From positions 310,001 to 374,000 of the forward strand of contig OW568863.1 of NCBI GenBank assembly GCA_938743325.2: a DNA stretch of 64,000 nucleotides. Reading direction: 5' to 3'. This DNA is from Pycnococcus provasolii (lineage: Eukaryota; Chlorophyta; Pseudoscourfieldiophyceae; Pseudoscourfieldiales; Pycnococcaceae). The notes beneath the pieces were generated by a model. The model did no database searches. It was given only the letters and a program-made list of their open reading frames with translations, and was not told the DNA's origin. Below, one piece after another: positions 47,794 to 55,361 of the stretch (position 1 is the stretch's first letter; every line of letters starts with the position of its first letter). The position numbers and the translations under genes were made by a program.

Positions 47794-49908
47794 ATGACGA
47801 CGACCACACCCTCCGCCTCCGCGTCTGAGAGCACGCGCAATGCGGAAACCGTTGCGTCGTACACGCCGAGAACGGCTGTCGTGCTCGCGGTGGCCGCCTT
47901 CTTCGTCGTCTTCTTCATGCCCATTGCCTTATTCGCACACACGACGATACGACCCATCGCGTACGCTGTGCAAGACAGACTGGGAATGACAAAGACAAAC
48001 AGTTGGCAATACCGACAGCAGGCTAGCGCAACGCCAGAGCGTACATCACACGACGAGGGGGGACTGTCGCAACAAGCTGACTTGCCAACAGCAGAGAACG
48101 CGTTGGAAAGCACGGCGGAGGAGTCGCCAGGCGAGGACACTGTACAAGACACCGAATGGGACACCACCGCCACCACCGCCACCACCGCCACCACAAAATC
48201 AACAACAGCAGCAGCAACAACAACGAAGGCACTTGCGCCAACAGCGACGCTCAGGGAGACTCTCGATGCACACGCAGCGCCAGACGCGGAAATCGTCGTC
48301 ACGTGGGTGAACGCAGCGTACTTGGACTTTGCCGAGAACTTCGTCAAGCTGCTCGCGGCTAGCGGGCACGCCGCTGTCTTCGTCGCGAGCATGGATGACG
48401 AAGCGAGCGCGGCGCTGGTGCGTTTGGGCATTCCAACGTTCAAAATGCCCCTCGCCGACCGTATCCAGCAGTCTGGCAGCGACCTGGGCTGGGGCTCGCC
48501 GCGCTTCCACCTCATGGGACGCGCCAAGGCTGCGCTACTTCGCGAGATTCTCAGCGCAGGACGTACCGTGTGGTTTTGCGATGTCGACGTCGCTTTCCTG
48601 CGATCACCCGACGACTGGCTGAAGGAGCAGACGGACGAGGTGAAAAACGCGGATGTGCTGGCATCCTCGGACCACCTGAGAAGCTCAACCGAGGAGGGCG
48701 ACGAGGGACTCGAGTGGAACTTCGAGGCTGCGGCGCCGATGAACATCGGGATGATGCGATTCCGACCAACCGACGGCGCCACCAAGTTCGTGGACGCGTG
48801 GATCAGTGCGATCGAGGGTGACGCAAACTACTGGGACCAAAACGCATTCAACGATCTCGTGCGCGTTGGCGTGGACATGAAGTATAGACCAAAAGTCCCG
48901 AGCCAGCCACGCGTCTTTCGTGGACATGGTGGACAAATTGGCGTCGGCATCTTGCCAGTTAGTGTCTTTGCCAACGGGCACACATTCTTCGTCTCACGTC
49001 TTCACGAAATGCACAAAGTTAAGCCGGTCGCGGCGCACGCGACGTTCCAGTACTGCGGTACGGAGGGCAAGCGGCATCGTTTCCGCGAAGCGAAGCTGTG
49101 GCGCGTCGACCCACAGGAGTACTACGACCGTCCCGGTGGGTTTCTCAGCCTAAATCTCAATGTGGACAAGGCGGCGGCGGAGGCTGCTGCCACAACCTAC
49201 AACGGCAAATTGGCGACGGTGAAGCCTCACTTTGATGTGGTGCATGCGCAGCTTCGCCAGATTCGAGACGCCATGACGATCGCGGTCGCACTTGGGCGGT
49301 CTCTCGTCGTGCCTCAGCTGCTCTGTCCACTGGACAGGGTGTGGTTCGCGCACACGGGAGTGTTCCCTGGTTCCGCGCTGAAGCTGCCGTTTGCTTGCCC
49401 TCTGGACCACGTCCTAGAAGTGGACGTGCTGCAGCGCGAATCTCTACCAATGGATCACTTCGGCCCTCCGATTTCCATTCGCGAGAGCAGCTTCCTGGAA
49501 TCCGCGAGGATGAAGCCTCACTGGGTCACGCGGACTGAGGTCACGATTTGTGACGAGTCAGATTCCGATTGCGTTGGTGATGACAACACCAAGGCAAGCG
49601 TGCGCGTTCCCGCCAACCTAACGGACGAAGGTTGGCGTAGGGTACAGCGCGAGAGCTTTCAGGATGTTCGAGTTGTTCATCTGCGAGATGTTCCACCTTT
49701 GACTTCTTTCGCAGGCTTCGAGGACTCGGTGGCGTCCAATCGTTTTCGCGAGCGTTTGAAGATGAGCGGCGGGCCGTGGGGTCAAATTGTGCGCAACCAA
49801 GGTGCAGGGCATATATGGTACGACCTATATCACGACACTGCGCCATTCACGGATCGGTTCGGTCGTGCGCGCGAAGGCCCCTGGGAGCCTCGTCCAGGCG
49901 ACGCGTGA
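47794..49908 (+). CDS. XEG113-like GT77 glycosyltransferase (arabinosyltransferase)
   Basis: The 704-residue type II Golgi-like protein has a cytosolic Thr/Ser tail, a signal anchor TAVVLAVAAFFVVFFMPIAL near 27-50, and a Gln/Thr-rich stem. The nucleotide-diphospho-sugar transferase domain (PF03407) starts near 165: EIVVTWVNAAYLDFAENFVK, MGRAKAALLREILSAG, then the DxD motif in VWFCDVDVAFLRSP near 260 and MNIGMMRFRPTD near 313. The C-terminal block QIRDAMTIAVALGRSLVVPQ, LLCPLDRVW and PFACPLDHVLEVD is characteristic of XEG113, which adds arabinose to hydroxyproline-linked chains on extensins in plants. A role in cell-wall or scale glycoproteins is therefore likely. It is complete and intronless. 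Confidence 0.9.
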   Translation: MTTTTPSASASESTRNAETVASYTPRTAVVLAVAAFFVVFFMPIALFAHTTIRPIAYAVQDRLGMTKTNSWQYRQQASATPERTSHDEGGLSQQADLPTAENALESTAEESPGEDTVQDTEWDTTATTATTATTKSTTAAATTTKALAPTATLRETLDAHAAPDAEIVVTWVNAAYLDFAENFVKLLAASGHAAVFVASMDDEASAALVRLGIPTFKMPLADRIQQSGSDLGWGSPRFHLMGRAKAALLREILSAGRTVWFCDVDVAFLRSPDDWLKEQTDEVKNADVLASSDHLRSSTEEGDEGLEWNFEAAAPMNIGMMRFRPTDGATKFVDAWISAIEGDANYWDQNAFNDLVRVGVDMKYRPKVPSQPRVFRGHGGQIGVGILPVSVFANGHTFFVSRLHEMHKVKPVAAHATFQYCGTEGKRHRFREAKLWRVDPQEYYDRPGGFLSLNLNVDKAAAEAAATTYNGKLATVKPHFDVVHAQLRQIRDAMTIAVALGRSLVVPQLLCPLDRVWFAHTGVFPGSALKLPFACPLDHVLEVDVLQRESLPMDHFGPPISIRESSFLESARMKPHWVTRTEVTICDESDSDCVGDDNTKASVRVPANLTDEGWRRVQRESFQDVRVVHLRDVPPLTSFAGFEDSVASNRFRERLKMSGGPWGQIVRNQGAGHIWYDLYHDTAPFTDRFGRAREGPWEPRPGDA

Positions 49909-50383
49909 AGCTGCGCCAGCGTATCGTCTACAATAAGTTGATGTAGCATATGATAACGTTCACTCTAAGGTTAGGTCACCACCCGACAGTCACGTGCGAG
50001 AGGTTTTGCGGCTGGTTTTGACTTCGCTGACCTCGTCCCGTGGTCTATGAGCTACATAGTTGGTAGTCTAACCTTACAGTACAGTACTGACTGTAGGTAC
50101 TGTACCGTGGTATCACGACTGCACGTTGAGCCTCCCTCCCTCCATCCCTCGACGATTAACCTTAGACTAGGTACTCGATCCCATTTCCCACATTTCACGT
50201 AAAATTAAACTTTAAGAGTTCGCGAATCCCCCGACCGACAGCCCTGTCCGACAGCCCGATGATCGGTCGATCGGTCGATCGGTCGATGCCATAGGTCGGC
50301 GACTCCCTTTTGACTTTTGACTTTTGTTCTGTTTTTCGGGGATTTCGACGAGGTAGTTCGACGTCACTTTCGGCCGTTCGCTC
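49909..50383. other. Intergenic between tandem genes, rich in short repeats
   Basis: Contains a TACAGTACAGTACTG cluster (about 50076-50110), (ATCGGTCG)n at about 50262-50288, and TTTTGAC repeated three times at about 50307-50327, 57-77 bp before the next start codon. No gene was seen. Confidence 0.55.
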
Positions 50384-53008
50384 ATGGCCTCGTTCGGCCT
50401 CGTCGGCCTCGGCGGCGGCGGCGATGCGGCAACCCACAAAGGCCTCGTCGGCCACGGCGGCGGCGGCGATGCGGCAACCCACAAACCGGTGGCCGGAGCT
50501 CATGCACTTCACGCAGCGGTGGCAGACGCGACGCGCGTCAGCGAGCTCGCTGCGGGGCGCATCCAGGCCGGATTCAGAGGGCACGTCGTGAGAGCGGAGC
50601 TCGACTCCATACACAGACGGAACATGAAGGAGCACGGCCTAAGACGCTTGCACATACGCAGATACACGCTGTGCAAGCCATGGCGGCACGCGATATCGGT
50701 CATGCTGGCACTGGACGTCTGGCTTAAGGACGACGAGAATGTTAAGGTGCGAGAGAAAAACGACAAAAGGCACGTCGAAGATGCGACGAAGAAAAATAAA
50801 GTCGTGTTCGAGGTGAAAAATTACGAAGAGCTACGAAAGGTCGAAATGAGCAAGCAAGGCGACGAATCGATGTACACGATGGACGCGCTTTCAAAACGAC
50901 GCCACTGTCGAATACACCCAAAGGTTGTCAATGCCATAAACTCGTGGTGGGACCACTTCAGCGAAAACAACGAGGAGGGCAAGGAGGTGGTGAAGTGCGA
51001 AGCGTATGCCATTATGAACATGGCACTAGACCTTGTCATCAATCACGACGCTGGACTCGACGACTTCGAAATGGTGGAAATTGCGGGAGAGAATTTCGTG
51101 GATGACGCCCACGGACAGCTCGATTTGGACCGCTCTCTCTTTTTCGAAGCAGTTTTCGAGCTTGCCGATATCTGGACGCCAACCATTGACCCAGACCACT
51201 ATGAGAAATTTCTTGGCCAACTTCTCAGGAAAGTCGAGGATGAGATCAGCAGGAACGGGCAGCGCTTGAGCAAGTTGGCAAAAGTGGTCGTAGCCGACGT
51301 GAAGAGTGGCAAGTACGACAGATCCGGCAGCCTCGTTGATAAGGACGGAAGGAAATTGACGCGCCGCGCAGATGGAACTCTTCGCTACGCGGAGACGGGC
51401 AACCTTGTGCAAAAGGCGCAGCTTGCACGCAGCACTAGCTTAAGCTGGGATCATGCGACGAAGCACCTCGATCCGATACACGGGCCGCACAAGAAGTTGG
51501 ACGCCTCGAGCGGGCGGTGGATAGATGTCATGGCATCAAACGAGGATGGCGATAGACTTAAAGCGCGGAATGGAAATCTTAAAGCGCGGAATGGAAATCT
51601 TGGCGACAATGGCGGACGCGACTCGAACGGCGACGACGCCCAGGAGTCATGGCAGCCGCAGAATACTGGGGATCTTGGACCGGATCCAGCCGTCCTACCC
51701 GGCACACAACTTCTGCGTCCATTTGATGAAAACAATTTTCAAAAAGGCCCGTGGAAAGCTGGGGATGCCCCGAGCTCGATGGATACTCTTGCAGGTGGCT
51801 TGGGACCAAATGGAGATGTCATGTCCATAAATCATTATGGGACACCTTGGCGTAACAGTGGTGCTGTGCGAGACGAATCTTCAATCCGTTGGATTCCGCA
51901 AGGCGACGGCAAGAATGAGGAGCAGAAAGCGCTTGAGGCGATTAAAGGCACCTCAGGTCAACCGAACGAGATGGACCGCATGATTGGCGCCGGTCACGTT
52001 AATTTAGATCCTTACGTTCGGCCTGACGTTAACTGGGAGACGGATCCAGATAGGCAATTCTTGCCTGGTGCCTCAAAAGCTTCACGCATTCACGGGGCTC
52101 GTGGGAAAAACGCGAACACATCGGCAGATACCGATGTTGTGGTGGCCTTTGAATCCAAGGAATTCAATCTCCCTGATAAATTGGCTGAGATGGCTGAGCA
52201 GCGTGCCGCAAAAGGTCCAGTGATTCGCGCGAAAAAATCTGATGGAAGGATTCAATCTGCTCGAGCAAAGAAGAACGACAAAGAACATATCATTCTTGCA
52301 GATGTGAATGAGACTGATGTACCGCCGAATTATCGGCCAAGCATAGACCCACTAATAAATAAAGTTGCATCGCCGATTGTTGAGTTGATGAAGGAACGCG
52401 AGATGAGGCGAAAAATGGCTAAGAAAGCTCAGGAAAACATGATAATCGCATTAGAACCTAAAGCTCTAATCTCGGATCCAGCCAAGAAGAGTGCCTTCAA
52501 ATCGTCTTTCTACAGGTCCGATGCTAACGAGGAATCTACATCCAAATTCCGTCGCCGCATTCAGAGTGCGAGGCTGCCAAACTCCAGCTCGCGCTCTGCC
52601 AAAAAGCAGATGAATTCGGGCGAAGCTGCCGGTGCTCTGAGTGCTCGACCACATTATGAGACACCGTACCAGAAGCGGCTGGAGGAGGAGGAGGGTAGGC
52701 GAAAAGCTCTTAAGCTGCCCCCGTTAAATACTCCAAAGAAGCGAGAATACGTCGACGTCCTTCATCCATCACGGCCAACGATCGTGAGCGACGAGGTTCG
52801 CCTGCCACCCATCGACGAAGGAGTCTACCTACGTGAAGAGATCAATAAGGCTGTCAATCAAGCGCGTCTCGAGACTGAGGAGGCAGCACGACTGAAGATG
52901 GAGCAGATGAAGCAGGAGATGGCGGATCGCGAGGCGGCGATGATGCGTCGCATGGAGGAGGTGGAAGCGGCGCTTGTAGCGATGAAGGCTGCGCAGATTT
53001 CACGGTAG
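50384..53008 (+). CDS. IQ-motif protein of unknown function, 874 residues
   Basis: It starts at an ATG with two near-identical N-terminal blocks (GGGGDAATHK twice). An IQ-type motif, AAGRIQAGFRGHVVRAELD, near residue 57-75 suggests calmodulin binding. A conserved-looking helical region follows (about 160-305): KVVNAINSWWDHFSENNEEG, DLVINHDAGLDDFEMVE, LFFEAVFELADIWTPTIDPD, HYEKFLGQLLRKVEDEI. The central part is Asp/Gly/Asn-rich with a 21-bp tandem duplication (LKARNGN twice, 51557-51598). A Pro-Ser-Arg-rich part (RIQSARAKKND, RRRIQSARLP) resembles tubulin-associated ciliary proteins, and the C-terminus is a coiled coil (RLETEEAARLKMEQMKQEMA). A cilium-associated role is conjecture. Codon use is more A/T-rich after 51.5 kb. 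Confidence 0.75.
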   Translation: MASFGLVGLGGGGDAATHKGLVGHGGGGDAATHKPVAGAHALHAAVADATRVSELAAGRIQAGFRGHVVRAELDSIHRRNMKEHGLRRLHIRRYTLCKPWRHAISVMLALDVWLKDDENVKVREKNDKRHVEDATKKNKVVFEVKNYEELRKVEMSKQGDESMYTMDALSKRRHCRIHPKVVNAINSWWDHFSENNEEGKEVVKCEAYAIMNMALDLVINHDAGLDDFEMVEIAGENFVDDAHGQLDLDRSLFFEAVFELADIWTPTIDPDHYEKFLGQLLRKVEDEISRNGQRLSKLAKVVVADVKSGKYDRSGSLVDKDGRKLTRRADGTLRYAETGNLVQKAQLARSTSLSWDHATKHLDPIHGPHKKLDASSGRWIDVMASNEDGDRLKARNGNLKARNGNLGDNGGRDSNGDDAQESWQPQNTGDLGPDPAVLPGTQLLRPFDENNFQKGPWKAGDAPSSMDTLAGGLGPNGDVMSINHYGTPWRNSGAVRDESSIRWIPQGDGKNEEQKALEAIKGTSGQPNEMDRMIGAGHVNLDPYVRPDVNWETDPDRQFLPGASKASRIHGARGKNANTSADTDVVVAFESKEFNLPDKLAEMAEQRAAKGPVIRAKKSDGRIQSARAKKNDKEHIILADVNETDVPPNYRPSIDPLINKVASPIVELMKEREMRRKMAKKAQENMIIALEPKALISDPAKKSAFKSSFYRSDANEESTSKFRRRIQSARLPNSSSRSAKKQMNSGEAAGALSARPHYETPYQKRLEEEEGRRKALKLPPLNTPKKREYVDVLHPSRPTIVSDEVRLPPIDEGVYLREEINKAVNQARLETEEAARLKMEQMKQEMADREAAMMRRMEEVEAALVAMKAAQISR

Positions 53009-53478
53009 GATTGCCGTGCTACTACGACAGTCGTCACGTGTCGAAGACTTGCGACGTGCGTGCATCGCTGTTGGCGCCGCCGTTGCACGTGTAACATATG
53101 TAGAGTAAACTTACTTATTTAAGGAAATGTACAGTAGACGAACAATTACATAGGCGTACTGTACCGTAAAGTTTACGGAATCGTACTGTACTGTACTGTA
53201 AACCTTTCTGTATCGTAGTACGACACTGTACCAAGGAGTTGTCGTGAGGCCATACCAAATTACAGTCCAGGAAAGGCTGTCCAGGATTGGGATTGGGTGG
53301 TAAAGTTTAGGATGACAGCAACTGGTCTGAATGCGGTAAATAGACGAACTTCCCATTCAAAACAGTGGTATCGCAAGTCGCATCCCACAGGATCTCTGGA
53401 TCTGAGGATCACTCGGTGGGTATAGGATACGGGTATTTCCCGGAAAGTGCGCGCCATTCTCGATCGCGCGGATCGGCG
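53009..53478. other. Intergenic, GTAC-rich
   Basis: 470 bp with GTACTGTACC / TACTGTACTGTAC repeats (about 53155-53235) and an odd-centred palindrome CCGTAAAGTTTACGG at 53164-53178. No gene; the frame upstream of 53479 lacks an ATG. Confidence 0.55.
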
Positions 53479-55308
53479 ATGGCGCCACGGCGACCGCGGG
53501 CCTTGAGCCGCGTCGCCGCCGTGACCGCCCTGCTTGTCGTCGGCGCCGTCGTGCCTATCACGATACTGAGCAAGCTCCAAAGAGACTCGGAGGTGGCGTC
53601 TTCCAGCCAAAGTAGTCAAGCAAGGCACGGCTCTCGCAGCCGCCGCTCGCCGTCGTCCAAGAAGGCGGCAAGGCACACCGTCAAGGCTTCGGCGCCGGCG
53701 CTGTGCGATAACACACGTTGCGCGGTGGAGGCGCTAAAGTCTAGACACGACCACCTTCACTGGCTCGGGTTTTGGGACGAGGGCGACTACCGGCCGCACG
53801 AGATTGTCGACTTTGCGAATCTGGGACTCGTGCGACGTCTCGAGGATGCAAGCGACGGAGGCGTCGTGGGCATGGCACATATCCTCAAGGTGACGGACGC
53901 GCTCTTCACGTGCCGTGGCTACGAAACGCTCGAGAGGTTTCGGGCGAAGCACTCGGCCTCGGCGAACGCCCCAATTTGGGAAGACGGCTGGGGTGCCGAT
54001 AACATCGATGCCGCCTCCGGCGCGGCCGGTGCGCGGCGACCGCCGCTGCGCCTTCGTGCGGACTGGCGAGAGAGCTGGGCACGTCTAGCTGAGGACGCTG
54101 CGCCGCTGGTAAAGAATGGTTCTTTGATAGGATTTCAGCTTGGCGACGAGTTGCTCTACAACGGCTTGCGCTTTGAGCACCTCGCCGCGGCGGCGGCGCT
54201 CGTTCGCGCCACCTTCCCCAGTGCTGTCGTTTGGCTGAACGAGGCAAAAGCCGCGGTGGTTCCTGGCGGACTTGACGCGTACGGACGCGCGATTGAACCC
54301 GTGCCTGACGCAAGCATTCCAACGGACGAAGCGGATTCGTCCTCACTGGTACCAGGCAGCAAGCGGAAAATTCACCAGCCACGAAAAATGCCCGAAGGCC
54401 TGACATGGTTTTCGATTGACTGGTATCCGCCAACCCCAAGGCCTTTGCACGAACAGCACCCGTACGCATCGAATGACGCATTCTTCGCCAAGATTCGTAA
54501 GATGTACGAAACGCGCGTGTACCCGCGCCTGCACAGTCATCAGCAAGCGGTTCTTGTTCCTGCAAGTTTTGGCAGCGACGAGGTACCTGGAACGTGCAAT
54601 CGCACGTGCTTCGACGACCACTTCAGCCGCGACGCTGTGAGATACGCGCACTGGGCGAGCACCGATGACAGAATTGCCGCGCTAATTCCATACCACCTGC
54701 GCTTTTGTCCTCACTGCCGTGGTCGTCGAAACGAGATTGGAATAGCCCAGCTAAATCTCACTCGCAGCGCGTGGAAGGAGGTGGGCAGGGCATTCGCCAC
54801 GCCACGCGTGCTGCAGATGGAGGAGACTGAGGAGGCTGCCATAGCCATCGAGCGCGTTCACACGCTTAAGGCAACCCGCGATGAGTCGGCAAATCGTGTA
54901 AGAAAGAGCCAGGAAGCGCGTGCGCGTGCGATTGACATCGGCGGTAGCTCTGACAACATTGAGATGGCTCTTGAAGCTGCGAGGCGACGGAACGAAGCGA
55001 TCGACGATTCAAAGGCTCGAGCACGCGAGCACGAAAGAGCATTGTCGGAGCTTGCTCAAGCACGAAAGGCGGTGAGTAGAAACAAGGCTGCTGCGCACGT
55101 GCGCGAGGCGATGCTACGATATCACGTCGTCCCCCAACGCAAGATAACGTGCAGCATGTCGAACATCGCCAGAATGCATGAGAGCGACGATGCGTATAAC
55201 GAAGGCGACGAAGAGGGAAGCGATAGATTCGAGCTCGACTATGCCGAAACAAATGACACGGCGAGCCGCGAAATATTTCGCAAGCAATACGACTTCTGCG
55301 GTTCATAA
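53479..55308 (+). CDS. Type II membrane protein with hydrolase-like luminal domain
   Basis: The ATG at 53479 (MAPRRPRALSRV) gives 609 residues; the longer frame begins with GTG. A signal anchor AAVTALLVVGAVVPITILSK follows the basic N-terminus. The luminal part opens with paired cysteines (LCDNTRCAVE) and has segments reminiscent of a TIM-barrel glycosidase. These are LHWLGFWDEGDYRPHEIVDF, SLIGFQLGDELLYNGLR with Asp-Glu after a strand, AVVWLNEAKA and LTWFSIDWYPPTP. Another Cys cluster is GTCNRTCFDDHF, with CPHCRGR later. The last 130 residues are a charged coil (EAAIAIERVHTLKATRDESA). I cannot name a family. A secretory-pathway glycan enzyme is inferred only from the anchor and these motifs. 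Tail-to-tail with the next gene (53 bp). Confidence 0.65.
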   Translation: MAPRRPRALSRVAAVTALLVVGAVVPITILSKLQRDSEVASSSQSSQARHGSRSRRSPSSKKAARHTVKASAPALCDNTRCAVEALKSRHDHLHWLGFWDEGDYRPHEIVDFANLGLVRRLEDASDGGVVGMAHILKVTDALFTCRGYETLERFRAKHSASANAPIWEDGWGADNIDAASGAAGARRPPLRLRADWRESWARLAEDAAPLVKNGSLIGFQLGDELLYNGLRFEHLAAAAALVRATFPSAVVWLNEAKAAVVPGGLDAYGRAIEPVPDASIPTDEADSSSLVPGSKRKIHQPRKMPEGLTWFSIDWYPPTPRPLHEQHPYASNDAFFAKIRKMYETRVYPRLHSHQQAVLVPASFGSDEVPGTCNRTCFDDHFSRDAVRYAHWASTDDRIAALIPYHLRFCPHCRGRRNEIGIAQLNLTRSAWKEVGRAFATPRVLQMEETEEAAIAIERVHTLKATRDESANRVRKSQEARARAIDIGGSSDNIEMALEAARRRNEAIDDSKARAREHERALSELAQARKAVSRNKAAAHVREAMLRYHVVPQRKITCSMSNIARMHESDDAYNEGDEEGSDRFELDYAETNDTASREIFRKQYDFCGS

Positions 55309-55361
55309 TATACATTACATCGTTGTGTAAATTTTTACAGTTATTTTAGGACACAATTCCA

